Below, in pieces: positions 36,566-46,166 of a DNA stretch of 64,000 bases. This DNA comes from DATKPE01 sp035524335 (GTDB lineage Bacteria > Bacteroidota > Ignavibacteria > UBA10030 > SZUA-254). The stretch's first letter is position 1. Each line of letters starts with the position of its first letter. The stretch lies in assembly GCA_035524335.1 (NCBI GenBank), contig DATKPE010000033.1:47303-111302 (forward strand), written 5' to 3'. The notes beneath the pieces were generated by a model. That model was not told the origin of the DNA and did not search any database. It was given only the letters and a program-made list of their open reading frames with translations. The translations under genes and the position numbers were made by a program.

Positions 36566-38077
36566 ATGATGAAAGTTTCCGCTCTCCTGCTCCGCTTCGC
36601 CGCGATTGCAGGTCTTCTCTACGTTGCGCTGTTCGTCTATGTGGCGATTTCACGCATATCGTATCCTTACGAACTTGAATGGATGGAGGGGGGCATGCTC
36701 GACCAGATCGGACGGGTGCTCACCGGATTGCCGCTGTATACACATCCCTCGGTCAGCTATGTCCCCTTCATCTATCCCCCTCTCTATACATATCTGTCCG
36801 CCGGATGCTCCCTGCTCATCGGAGCGGGGTTTCTGCCGCTTCGTCTGATCTCCCTCTGCGCCACCCTTGGCTGTTTCGTCGTTCTGTATATGTTCGCACG
36901 CAGGGAGACCGGCTCGGCCGCCGCCGGTGCGATCGCGGCGGGCCTTTTTGCTGCCATGTTCGAGATCTGCGGCTCATGGTTCGACATCGCCAGGATAGAT
37001 TCTCTGTTTCTCCTTTTCATCCTTCTTGGTGCGTACCTGCTCCGGTTCAGGACGGGCGCCCGCGGCATCATCATCTCGGGTCTCATGTACGTTCTGGCCC
37101 TCTTCACCAAACAGTCGGCCAATGTGACGATCATCGCCTTCACCATTTTTCTTCTCCTCACCGTCCGGGACAAATCGCGCTGGTACTTCCCTGCCGTCGT
37201 CATTCTGGCGGGCGGAGGGGCTGTTGTCCTCCTCCAGTGGCTGAACAGCGGATGGTACTTTTATTACGTGTTTCTTCTCCCGCTGAAACACGCTTCGAAT
37301 TATGCGATGATCGAGTATTTTTTCCTGCGCGACATCGGGTTGCGGCTCCTGCCGGGATGCGCGGTCGCCCTCGCAGGCCTCGCCGCGATGTACCGGCACA
37401 GGACGAAACCCGTCCCGTTGTTCTACGTTTTTCTGACGGCCGGGATGGCAGTGACTGCGCTTGTTTCCAGAATCCACCGCGGGGGATATGTCAATGTTCT
37501 TATGCCCGTCTGCGCGGTGATCGCGCTGATGGCCGGCATCGCATGCGGCACATTCGCCGTCCGGCGGAAGCACCGGGGTGAGGAACCGGAATCGGATCCT
37601 GCGCCCCCCTCCCGGCTCGCCGGCGTACTCGCGTTTGCGATTCCCGCCTTCTGCATTTTCCAATTTTCCCTGCTCTGGTATTCGCCCGTGAAGCAGATCC
37701 CGAGTCCGGCGGACCGGCGCGGGGGCGACGCCCTCGTCCGCACGGTCGCCGCAATTCCGGGCGAAGTCTATCTTCCCTTCCACGGCCACCTCGGACCTCT
37801 TGCAGGGAAATCCACCTTCGCACACGCTATGGCCATTGACGACATCCTGTACAGCAGTGACGACCGGATGAGGAACGCGCTCATGAGCGACATTTCGGCC
37901 GCGATCGTCGCCAGGAAATTTTCGGCCATAATTTCGGATCAACCTTTTTTTTCAACCCCTATCTCCGAAAATTACCGGTATGCAGGGAGGATCTTTGACA
38001 CCGCGGACGTTTTCTGGCCGGTCGTCGGGTATAAAGTCAGACCCACCGCGATCTTTCTCGCCCGAAAAGGGGATTGA
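36566..38077 (+). CDS. polytopic membrane glycosyltransferase (family 39/ArnT-like)
   Basis: A 503-residue membrane protein with about 10-11 hydrophobic segments. Two adjacent ATGs (36566 and 36569) are possible starts; a longer frame upstream lacks a plausible translation signal and codes a low-complexity tail. The first luminal loop contains YPYELEWMEGGMLD, where the Glu/Asp residues resemble the catalytic acidic motif of GT-C enzymes such as ArnT and protein mannosyltransferases, and a PLYTYLSAG segment follows. These enzymes transfer sugars from polyprenyl-phosphate donors on the outer side of the membrane. The acceptor is unknown. Confidence 0.8.
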   Translation: MMKVSALLLRFAAIAGLLYVALFVYVAISRISYPYELEWMEGGMLDQIGRVLTGLPLYTHPSVSYVPFIYPPLYTYLSAGCSLLIGAGFLPLRLISLCATLGCFVVLYMFARRETGSAAAGAIAAGLFAAMFEICGSWFDIARIDSLFLLFILLGAYLLRFRTGARGIIISGLMYVLALFTKQSANVTIIAFTIFLLLTVRDKSRWYFPAVVILAGGGAVVLLQWLNSGWYFYYVFLLPLKHASNYAMIEYFFLRDIGLRLLPGCAVALAGLAAMYRHRTKPVPLFYVFLTAGMAVTALVSRIHRGGYVNVLMPVCAVIALMAGIACGTFAVRRKHRGEEPESDPAPPSRLAGVLAFAIPAFCIFQFSLLWYSPVKQIPSPADRRGGDALVRTVAAIPGEVYLPFHGHLGPLAGKSTFAHAMAIDDILYSSDDRMRNALMSDISAAIVARKFSAIISDQPFFSTPISENYRYAGRIFDTADVFWPVVGYKVRPTAIFLARKGD

Positions 38078-38229
38078 CTGGGCTTTTTCCGGCCGTCTTC
38101 CAGTCCGGGAAAGGAACCCTTTCCGGGTTGCCGGCGGAGCCTTCCGAATTGCTTTTTGGGCAATCTTTTCATTGATTCATTATATTTACTTCCGGCATGC
38201 CGCCGACCGCTGCCCCTTCGAACGGAGAT

Positions 38230-40857
38230 ATGAATTCAACCCCCTTAATGAAGCAATACGCCCAGCTGAAGGCGAAGTACCCCGATACGGTCCTTCTTTT
38301 TCGCCTGGGTGATTTTTACGAGACATTTGAGGACGACGCGGCGATCACGTCACGGGTTCTCGGTCTGACCCTCACGCGAAGGAACAACGGCGCCGCCGGC
38401 GACATCCCCCTTGCCGGGTTCCCCTACCACGCGCTGGAATCGTACATGCCGAAGCTCCTGAAAGCGGGGTACCGGGTGGCGGTCTGCGAACAGATGGAGG
38501 ATCCAAAATTCGCCAAGGGACTCGTCAAAAGGGAAGTCACCGAAGTGGTGACCCCGGGCGTCTCCTATTCCGACACCGTTCTGGACCGGAAGAAAAACAA
38601 CTACCTTCTCTCCCTCGCGCTTCCGAGTGCAGTCGCGACCGGAGATACGCTCATCGGCATCTCCTGGGTTGACGTATCCACCGGTGAATTCCGGGCGGCG
38701 GAACTCCGCTTTTCCGACGCTGTCAACCACATCCTCTCCCTCCAGCCGGCCGAAATTCTGGTACAGAAACGCGACCGCGAAACAATTGAGGATCTCCTCC
38801 GGAATTCAACCTCGCCGGTGATTTCAAAACTCGACGACTGGATTTTCACCTACGAGTACGCCTACGAGCTTCTCATCGGACAGTTCAAAACCCAGACACT
38901 GAAGGGATTCGGAATGGAGGAATTCCGCCCCGGCATCATCGCCGCAGGGGCGATTCTCAACTACCTCCAGGAAACGCAGAAGTCGAACCTCCTCCACATC
39001 ACAAAAATCACCCCCTTTCAGCCGTCCGATTATATCGCTCTCGATCCCTCCACAAAGCGAAACCTGGAGATCATCCGTTCCATCGAGGGAAAAGAGGACG
39101 GCACCCTCTTCTGGGTACTCGACCGGACCACAACTCCGATGGGAGCCCGGTTGCTGAAACAGTGGCTCAACCGCCCGCTCAGGTCTCTCCCGCTCATCCG
39201 CGAACGGCTGGAGGCGGTGCGGGGTCTTTTCCGTGATCATTCCCTCCGGGAAAAGCTCTCCGCCGAGCTTGCGACGATCGGCGACCTGGAACGGCTCATC
39301 TCCAGAATATCGACACAGCGGGCGACGCCGAGGGAAGTCGCGGCATTCCATCTCATGCTTGGAGGATGCGAACGGGTCAAATCCCTTGTGAGCGACGCGT
39401 GCCGGGCGGACGAGTCTCTTCGCCTGGCGGGTTTTGCCGACGCCATCGATCCGCTCACCGGCCTGCGGAAAACCATCGCCGCAACGCTGAGCGACGACCC
39501 GCCCGCCCTTCTCGGGGACGGCGGCGTGATCCGGACCGGATTCAACAGCGAACTCGACGAACTCCGGTCGATCGCCGTGAACGGCAAAAGCTGGATCGCT
39601 CATCTCCAGAAATCGGAACGTGAACGGACCGGCATCTCCTCACTGAAAATCGGGTTCAACAACGTGTTCGGCTACTATATCGAAATCACGAACACGCACA
39701 AGGAGAAGGTCCCTCTCGACCGCTATCACCGGAAGCAAACCCTGGCTAACGCTGAGCGGTATATCACCCCCGAACTGAAGGAATATGAAGAGAAAATCCT
39801 CCATGCGGAGGAAAAGATCGGCGCGCTGGAAAACGAGCTCTTCACAAAGCTCCGGCAGGCAATAGCCGCCGAGGCCGTCCGGGTCCAGCAGAACGCATCG
39901 CTGATCGCGACGCTCGACTGTTTCACGGCGCTTGCAGGGGTGGCGCACGAACAGCGCTATACGGAACCGGAAGTCGACGACGGGGAGATCATCGAGATCC
40001 GCGAGGGCCGGCACCCGGTGATTGAAAAACTGCTCCCCCCGGGCGAGACCTTTACGCCGAATGACGTCGTTCTCGACAACGGTGAAAACCAGATACAGAT
40101 CATCACCGGCCCTAACATGAGCGGCAAGTCGAGCTACCTCCGCCAGACGGGGCTCATCGTTCTCCTTGCGCAGACGGGCAGTTTCGTCCCCGCCGCCCGC
40201 GCCCGGATAGGGCTGGTCGACCGGATCTACACCCGCGTGGGCGCCAGCGACAATATCTCCTCCGGCGAGAGTACCTTCCTCGTGGAAATGCACGAAGCCG
40301 CCAACATCGTCAATACCGCATCCGCCCGGAGTCTCATTCTGCTCGACGAAGTCGGACGGGGAACAAGCACCTTCGACGGCATCAGCATCGCCTGGGCGCT
40401 TACGGAGTACCTTGCCAACCGGATCGGCGCGAAAACCCTCTTCGCCACCCACTATCACGAGCTGAACGAGCTTGCCGACCTGTTTCCCCGGATCAAAAAT
40501 CTCAAGGTCGAAGTGCGCGAATACGGCGACAAAGTAATCTTCCTCCATAAAGTCACGCCGGGTTTCGCGGACCACTCATACGGAATCCAGGTCGCACAAA
40601 TGGCGGGGCTTCCGGAGGAAATCATCCGGCGAGCAACCACCATTCTCCACAACCTCGAACAGAGCGACCTGACACCCCATGGCGCCGGACGGAAACCGAA
40701 AGGACGGATCGGTGCATCGGAAATGCAGCTCACTCTCTTTGAAATGAAGGATGATGCGCTCCGCGAGGAACTGAACCGGATCGACCCCGAAAAGATGACC
40801 CCCCTCGACGCACTGCAGAAGCTCATCGATCTGAAAAAAAAGTCCGGATCGTCCTGA
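38230..40857 (+). CDS. mutS: DNA mismatch repair protein MutS
   Basis: An 875-residue MutS1. Mismatch-recognition motif F-Y-E is at residues 29-31 (GDFYETF). The ATPase has Walker A GPNMSGKSS, DEVGRGTSTFDG (Walker B and signature) and ATHYHEL. The domain order (mismatch, connector, lever, clamp, ATPase) fits the length. An ATG at 38197 gives a longer frame, but the ATG at 38230 begins directly before the conserved core; GGAG lies just upstream at short distance. The protein starts repair by recognising mismatches and recruiting MutL. A possible -10 element (TATATT at 38181) lies 50 bp upstream. Confidence 0.97.
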   Translation: MNSTPLMKQYAQLKAKYPDTVLLFRLGDFYETFEDDAAITSRVLGLTLTRRNNGAAGDIPLAGFPYHALESYMPKLLKAGYRVAVCEQMEDPKFAKGLVKREVTEVVTPGVSYSDTVLDRKKNNYLLSLALPSAVATGDTLIGISWVDVSTGEFRAAELRFSDAVNHILSLQPAEILVQKRDRETIEDLLRNSTSPVISKLDDWIFTYEYAYELLIGQFKTQTLKGFGMEEFRPGIIAAGAILNYLQETQKSNLLHITKITPFQPSDYIALDPSTKRNLEIIRSIEGKEDGTLFWVLDRTTTPMGARLLKQWLNRPLRSLPLIRERLEAVRGLFRDHSLREKLSAELATIGDLERLISRISTQRATPREVAAFHLMLGGCERVKSLVSDACRADESLRLAGFADAIDPLTGLRKTIAATLSDDPPALLGDGGVIRTGFNSELDELRSIAVNGKSWIAHLQKSERERTGISSLKIGFNNVFGYYIEITNTHKEKVPLDRYHRKQTLANAERYITPELKEYEEKILHAEEKIGALENELFTKLRQAIAAEAVRVQQNASLIATLDCFTALAGVAHEQRYTEPEVDDGEIIEIREGRHPVIEKLLPPGETFTPNDVVLDNGENQIQIITGPNMSGKSSYLRQTGLIVLLAQTGSFVPAARARIGLVDRIYTRVGASDNISSGESTFLVEMHEAANIVNTASARSLILLDEVGRGTSTFDGISIAWALTEYLANRIGAKTLFATHYHELNELADLFPRIKNLKVEVREYGDKVIFLHKVTPGFADHSYGIQVAQMAGLPEEIIRRATTILHNLEQSDLTPHGAGRKPKGRIGASEMQLTLFEMKDDALREELNRIDPEKMTPLDALQKLIDLKKKSGSS

Positions 40858-40884
40858 CCCACATTTTTCCGGAGAACCGCTCCC

Positions 40885-41394
40885 ATGAATCTGACCGAAA
40901 TCAGAGAATTATTCCGGTACAACAGCTGGGCGCACCGGCGGATGTTCGACATCGTCGCACAGGTTCCCCATAACCTCTACATGCAGAGCGCCGGGACGAG
41001 TCACGGCAGTCTCCACGGCACCGTCACCCATACCATCGGGGCCGAGGGGCTCTGGCTCCTCCGCTGGAACGGACATTCCCCGACCGCCCTCCCTTCGCCG
41101 GCGGATTTCCCCGACTTCGCCGCCGTACGGAGTCAATGGGAGGAGACCGACAGGGATCTCCAGGCATTCTGCATCGCCCTCGCGACCGAAGAAAGTCTCG
41201 GCCGGGTTATCCGCTACACCGACCTGAAGGGCAATCAGCACAGCGAACAGCTTCACCGGCTCATGAAGCATCTGGTGAATCATTCTTCCTACCACAGAGG
41301 CCAGATAGCGATGTTCCTGCGGCAGTACGGATGCATACCGGCGTCTACTGACCTGCTGATCTACTTCAGGGAGCATCCGGCTCCTGCATATTGA
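40885..41394 (+). CDS. DinB-family protein
   Basis: A 169-residue four-helix-bundle protein of the DinB/YfiT superfamily. Its conserved metal-binding histidines are visible: one in THTIGAEGLW and two in a HLVNHSSYHRGQ segment. DinB-like proteins bind Zn or Ni and often act as thiol S-transferases (bacillithiol or mycothiol) or have unknown roles, with expression sometimes damage-induced; nothing here shows LexA control. GGAG is found upstream. It follows mutS by 27 bp and may share its mRNA. Confidence 0.9.
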   Translation: MNLTEIRELFRYNSWAHRRMFDIVAQVPHNLYMQSAGTSHGSLHGTVTHTIGAEGLWLLRWNGHSPTALPSPADFPDFAAVRSQWEETDRDLQAFCIALATEESLGRVIRYTDLKGNQHSEQLHRLMKHLVNHSSYHRGQIAMFLRQYGCIPASTDLLIYFREHPAPAY

Positions 41395-41419
41395 CTTCAG
41401 ATCCCCATTTCCATATCTT
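41391..41419 (+). promoter_or_regulatory. sigma70-like promoter before the large secreted propeller protein
   Basis: TTGACT (41391-41396) overlapping the dinB stop, a 17-bp spacer and TATCTT (41414-41419). Transcription would begin near 41426, leaving a leader of about 195 nt. That leader holds no other gene and contains a GGGCCCGGGCCC palindrome at about 41465. Confidence 0.5.
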
Positions 41420-41620
41420 CGGATAATCCCTTTCGCTGACGGCTGAATGTCCGGACCGCTGATCGGGCCCGGGCCCCCGGATGAATGAAACTGTCGCGAT
41501 TGATGTCCCGCTCCCGCAGGCCCGGGACACGGATCCGCCTCAGCGTTCCTGTTTGGCATGGCCGGCGGGGAGGGTGCATATCCACCCCCGGAACGGCCGC
41601 TCCATGCGGAGAGGAACACC

Positions 41621-44600
41621 ATGAACCGAATTTCGCAGATCCTGATCGCCCTTTCCATCGCCGGCGCAGTCGCCGCCGGTATCATTGCCGGATTCAAACC
41701 GCCGCCTGCCGAACGCGAAGATGCGACAGGCGCACTGCAGGCGCTCGATTTCTGGACACGGGCGCGGGCCTATCCACGAAACGATATTCCCCCCGGAAAA
41801 TACGCGTCCGCCGTCCGGCATGTCCGTCAGACGATGAAACGGCTCCCCCCCTCGGTGAACGGAAATTCGGTCTGGACATCGATCGGTCCGATGAATCTGT
41901 CCGGCCGTGCGCTGAGCGTGGCGGTCAACCCGCAGAACAGCAGTACGGTCTATGTCGGATCCGCGAGCGGAGGCCTCTGGCGGTCATACACTGCCGGTCT
42001 TGAGGGAGACTGGCAGCGCGTCCCGACCGGATATCCGGTCCTGGGCGTTGGCGCAATCGCGTTTGTGCCCCACGATTCCACACGTATGTATATCGGAACG
42101 GGAGAGGTCTATCAGTACCGAACCGCCCTCGGAGGGTTAATCATCCGGACAACCCGTGGAAGCTATGGAATCGGCATTCTCAAATCGATCGATGGCGGGA
42201 AAAGCTGGCAGAAATCGCTCGACTGGTCGATGGATCAGGAAGCCGGGGTCGACTGCATCCGGATCAACCCGCTCAATCCCTCCACTCTTTTGGCGGGGAC
42301 GAGCGAGGGGATCCTCAAATCGACCGACGCGGGGACATCCTGGACCAACGTCCTTCCGTATCAGATGGCGGAGGATATTCTCATCAATCCGCAAGACACG
42401 ACAACCGCCATTGCAGTCGTCGGAAACTTCAACAGCGATTATGCCGGGCTGTATTATTCGTTCGATGCAGGCGACGACTGGTACAACGTGCCGACCTTCC
42501 CAGCCTTTTCGGGGAAAGTGAAGCTGGAAATGTACCAGGCCTCCCCCAACGTCGTCTATGCAAGTGTTGCAGACAGCACGACGAGCGTCAGTTCGCTCTG
42601 GCGTTCGACCAATTTCGGCGCTTCGTGGCGCGAGGTGAACGGCACCGATGTCGCCGGAGTCCAGGGGTGGTATTCACACTATGTCGCAGTGCACCCGAAC
42701 GATTCTTCCCAGATCATCAGGGGAGGCATTGATATTTTCAAATCGGTGACGGGCGGATCCACATTCTTCGGCGCCGCGGGCTCGTATTCGGATCATCACG
42801 GCTTCGCCCACGATCCGAACAACCCCGACATCATTTACGACGCCAACGACGACGGACTCTACCGGTCGACCGATTTCGGGGAAACCTACACCTGGGTCAG
42901 CTACGGCATGCAGACGGGACAATTTTACAACGGATTTTCCTGCTCCTCCCAGGATTCCCTCTTTGCCATCGGCCAGGTTCAGGATCATATCCCGGGCTAT
43001 TCCTATTTCGGAAGTCAGGACTGGGGCAGAACAGCCGTCGACGAATGCGGCTGGACCGCCGCCAATCCGCTCAACGATCATCAGCTCTACGCCGTCGACA
43101 GGAACGGCGGATCGGTATACCGGTCGACCGACCGCGGGAATTTGTTTCTTCCACTTTACGGGGATACGGAATTCGGCGCCTGGAACACTCCTGTCGCAAT
43201 CGCCCCTTCCAACCCGTCAGTCCTTTACTTTGCCAAAAATTCGATTCACAAAAGCACCGACGGCGGCACAACATGGTACAATACCGGCTCGTATGTCACG
43301 AACGACGGCGATGTCGCTATTTCCATGGCAATTGCTCCAACCAGCCCCGACACCGTTTTCATCGGCAAGGCCCCGTATACCCCCGGACATGCGCATATCT
43401 ACAGGACTGTGAACGGCGGCCTGTCCTGGGTCGATGTCACAGGGACTCTTCCCGATGCATACCCGCTTGACATCGCAATCGACCCGCATCATGCATCGGT
43501 CGTTTACGCTGCCTACGGGGGATTCTTCACGGGACATATCTTCAAATCGATCAATTGCGGCATCAGCTGGACGGACATCTCGGGATCGCTCCCCGACATT
43601 CCCGTCACCGCGATCGCGATCGATCCGCAGAATTCCTCCTACGTCTACATCGGAACCGACGTCGGTGTGGAAGTTTCGACCGACGCCGGCGCCAGCTGGA
43701 ACGATTTTTCAGAAGGACTTCCGGAAGCCATCCTCGTCTCCGACCTCGTCGTCTCCCCGAGCAACCGTATGCTGAGGGTCGTCACCCATGGGAATGGAGT
43801 ATACGAACGCCCCCTGCCGGCCGTCATTCCGTTCGTGACCCTTCAGTCACCCGCCGGAGGGGAACATTGGGATGCGGTCGACGACCACCGCATCTCCTGG
43901 GATGAAGCGGGCGCACCGCTCCTCCGGCTGGAGATCTCCACCGACGGGGGATCCGGCTGGACGCTGATTGCCGACAGCGTAAACGGTTTCACGCGCTCGT
44001 ATATCTGGCATACCCCCTACCTGGTAACCGATCAGGCCGTGATGAGAATCAGCGTCGACGGAAATCTCTCCGTCCACAGCCAGACGCCGGCCCCCTTTGC
44101 CCTCTATTATCACGGGGACGCCCTGCCGGTTTCGGCCGGATGGAACATGATTTCTCTTCCGGTCAATCCGAAAGACTCGGCCGCGGCAGATCTCTTCCCC
44201 GGCGCCAGCTCCCCGCTGTTTTCCTACACCGGAGGATCCGGTTACAGCTACAGCGGAACCGCTGCTCCCGGCCCGGGGTACTGGATCCGGTACGCATCGG
44301 CGCAGACCGTACTCCTCCCGGGCGACTCACTGACGATTCAACAGATCGCGGTCACCACCGGCTGGAATCTCATCGGATCGATCGGGACTCCGATTCCGGC
44401 CGGTTCGATCGGCTCGATCCCCCCGGGGATCATCAGCGGAAATCTCTTCACCTACAGTTCCTCCAGCGGCTACGTCATCGCCGATTCAATTACCCCCGGA
44501 AATGCATACTGGGTGAATACCACCTCTGCAGGGACGCTGACGCTTTCGACCATACCGGTCCCTGCGGCGGGACGGACACCCGATGCAGAGGGAACTTCCG

Positions 44601-45241
44601 CACCGACAGATACAATATTCATGACCGATGATGCCGGACGGACCGGTTACCTGCTTGTCACGGACGGAGATGCGGCATCGGAGCAGAAAGAATCGGCCCT
44701 GCCGCCCGTTCCGCCCGAGGGCGCCTTCGACATCCGGTTTGCCGGCGACAGATTCCGGGCTGGTCTCTCCACTCCGGAAAACGGCATAAAGCCGATTCCA
44801 CTGAGCCTTCGCGGTATCCGTTATCCGCTCCGGGTGCGATGCGGTCATTCACCCCTGTTTCCCCTCTCGATTTTTGTGAACGGAAAGGAGCGGCTTCTTC
44901 CGGCCGCGGGTGAACTCGTCGTGGCGGAACCGGGCACCGGCATCGCACTTGGACGGAGCAGTACCTCCGGTCTGCCGGCGGCCTTCGCGCTTCACCAGAA
45001 TTATCCGAATCCCTTCAATCCGTCTACCACCGTCCGGTTTGATCTCCCGGTCCATTCCCATGTACGGCTCGATCTTTACTCGACGCTCGGTTCGTTCCTG
45101 GAGACCGTGTTCGAAGCCGATTCCCCCGCAGGAAGCAGATCCGTCGTCTGGAACGGGGCAGGCCGCCCGAGCGGGGTCTATTTTCTCCGGATGACCGCAG
45201 GGAATTTCACCCGGACCGAGAAAATCGTCCTTCTCCGCTAA
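41621..45241 (+). CDS. secreted sortilin/BNR-like beta-propeller protein with type IX sorting domain
   Basis: A 1206-residue secreted protein. AGAGGA precedes the ATG at 41621. A signal/anchor segment (LIALSIAGAVAAGIIAGF) begins the chain. Residues about 80-730 are many sortilin/BNR-type blades (S-x-D-x-G-x-x-W motifs, for example SIDGGKSW and STDAGTSW). A beta domain follows, then two related modules that start GWNMISLPV and GWNLIGSIG (about 845-1000). The last 85 residues (HQNYPNPFNPSTT ... SGVYFLRMTAG) form a typical T9SS type-A C-terminal domain that directs cargo through the type IX secretion system. It probably ends up surface-bound or secreted. It has its own candidate promoter; target or function is unknown. 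Confidence 0.93.
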   Translation: MNRISQILIALSIAGAVAAGIIAGFKPPPAEREDATGALQALDFWTRARAYPRNDIPPGKYASAVRHVRQTMKRLPPSVNGNSVWTSIGPMNLSGRALSVAVNPQNSSTVYVGSASGGLWRSYTAGLEGDWQRVPTGYPVLGVGAIAFVPHDSTRMYIGTGEVYQYRTALGGLIIRTTRGSYGIGILKSIDGGKSWQKSLDWSMDQEAGVDCIRINPLNPSTLLAGTSEGILKSTDAGTSWTNVLPYQMAEDILINPQDTTTAIAVVGNFNSDYAGLYYSFDAGDDWYNVPTFPAFSGKVKLEMYQASPNVVYASVADSTTSVSSLWRSTNFGASWREVNGTDVAGVQGWYSHYVAVHPNDSSQIIRGGIDIFKSVTGGSTFFGAAGSYSDHHGFAHDPNNPDIIYDANDDGLYRSTDFGETYTWVSYGMQTGQFYNGFSCSSQDSLFAIGQVQDHIPGYSYFGSQDWGRTAVDECGWTAANPLNDHQLYAVDRNGGSVYRSTDRGNLFLPLYGDTEFGAWNTPVAIAPSNPSVLYFAKNSIHKSTDGGTTWYNTGSYVTNDGDVAISMAIAPTSPDTVFIGKAPYTPGHAHIYRTVNGGLSWVDVTGTLPDAYPLDIAIDPHHASVVYAAYGGFFTGHIFKSINCGISWTDISGSLPDIPVTAIAIDPQNSSYVYIGTDVGVEVSTDAGASWNDFSEGLPEAILVSDLVVSPSNRMLRVVTHGNGVYERPLPAVIPFVTLQSPAGGEHWDAVDDHRISWDEAGAPLLRLEISTDGGSGWTLIADSVNGFTRSYIWHTPYLVTDQAVMRISVDGNLSVHSQTPAPFALYYHGDALPVSAGWNMISLPVNPKDSAAADLFPGASSPLFSYTGGSGYSYSGTAAPGPGYWIRYASAQTVLLPGDSLTIQQIAVTTGWNLIGSIGTPIPAGSIGSIPPGIISGNLFTYSSSSGYVIADSITPGNAYWVNTTSAGTLTLSTIPVPAAGRTPDAEGTSAPTDTIFMTDDAGRTGYLLVTDGDAASEQKESALPPVPPEGAFDIRFAGDRFRAGLSTPENGIKPIPLSLRGIRYPLRVRCGHSPLFPLSIFVNGKERLLPAAGELVVAEPGTGIALGRSSTSGLPAAFALHQNYPNPFNPSTTVRFDLPVHSHVRLDLYSTLGSFLETVFEADSPAGSRSVVWNGAGRPSGVYFLRMTAGNFTRTEKIVLLR

Positions 45242-45258
45242 CCATCACTCAAGGTGCC

Positions 45259-46044
45259 ATGAACAGCCATCAGACCCTTCTTTGTTCCTCTTCCGACGGA
45301 ATTCTCACCGTCACAATGAACCGTCCGGAAGTTTTCAACGCCCTTAACGAGCAGATGAAAACGGAGCTGAATGCCGTTTTCGCCACCGACGCCGCCGCTC
45401 CCGACGTGCGGTGCGTGGTTCTCAGGGGTGCGGGCGACCGGGCCTTCTGTTCCGGCCAGGATCTGAAGGAGCACGGGAACGCCAGCCGGTCGCTCAGGGA
45501 ATCCCTGCAGAAACAGTACAATCCCCTCATCCTGAAAATCAGACAGCTGGAAAAGCCGGTCATCGCCATGATCAACGGAGTGGCCGCGGGGGCGGGATGC
45601 AGTCTCGCACTTGCCTGCGATATGCGCATCATGTCGGCCTCCGCGAAACTGATCGAGGTGTTCATCCGGATCGGTCTGGTGCCGGATTCCGGCTCGCACT
45701 GGTTCCTTCCACGGCTTGCGGGAATGGCCCGGGCCTTTGAATACGCCGCCACCGGGAGGGATATCGGTCCCGAGGAAGCCGAGCGCGCGGGACTCGTGAA
45801 TGCCGTCGCCCAGCCGGAAGCGCTGGAAGCCGAAACGATGTCTCTCGCACGGACGCTCGCCTCCGGCCCGACCCGGTCGATCGGCCTCATCAAACGGACG
45901 CTCAATCAGGCGATGATATCCGATCTCCCCGCCCTCCTGGAGTACGAGGCGATGATGCAGGAGATCGCTTCGCGCACCGCGGATCATCGCGAGGGAATTG
46001 CCGCTTTCCTGGAGAAGAGAAAAGCCCGGTTCACGGGCCGATAA
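45259..46044 (+). CDS. enoyl-CoA hydratase/isomerase family protein (PaaG-like)
   Basis: A 261-residue crotonase-fold enzyme. The oxyanion-hole segments SGQDLKE and NGVAAGAGCSLALACDMR are present, and the active site resembles PaaG, the 1,2-epoxyphenylacetyl-CoA isomerase: the segment GLVPDSGSHWFLPRL matches it well. PaaG needs Asp at the later catalytic place, which fits the PDSG aspartate. Fatty-acid enoyl-CoA hydratase remains an alternative. No other paa genes are near. AAGGTG lies upstream of the ATG, 17 bp after the preceding stop. Confidence 0.88.
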   Translation: MNSHQTLLCSSSDGILTVTMNRPEVFNALNEQMKTELNAVFATDAAAPDVRCVVLRGAGDRAFCSGQDLKEHGNASRSLRESLQKQYNPLILKIRQLEKPVIAMINGVAAGAGCSLALACDMRIMSASAKLIEVFIRIGLVPDSGSHWFLPRLAGMARAFEYAATGRDIGPEEAERAGLVNAVAQPEALEAETMSLARTLASGPTRSIGLIKRTLNQAMISDLPALLEYEAMMQEIASRTADHREGIAAFLEKRKARFTGR

Positions 46045-46166
46045 CCGGCTCGGCACGCACCGGGCCGATCAGGTGCCGGTCTGTTCTTCCCCTCCGGAGA
46101 GTGATAACCCGTTGTTTCTCAACGACGCATTCCGTACATTGGGGCCAGTCCTCTCCATCTGACACC

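Noticed and set aside
38101..38130. Stem GGAAAGG/CCTTTCC between the membrane glycosyltransferase gene and mutS as terminator
   Set aside because: Only 7 bp with no immediate T-run; not convincing.
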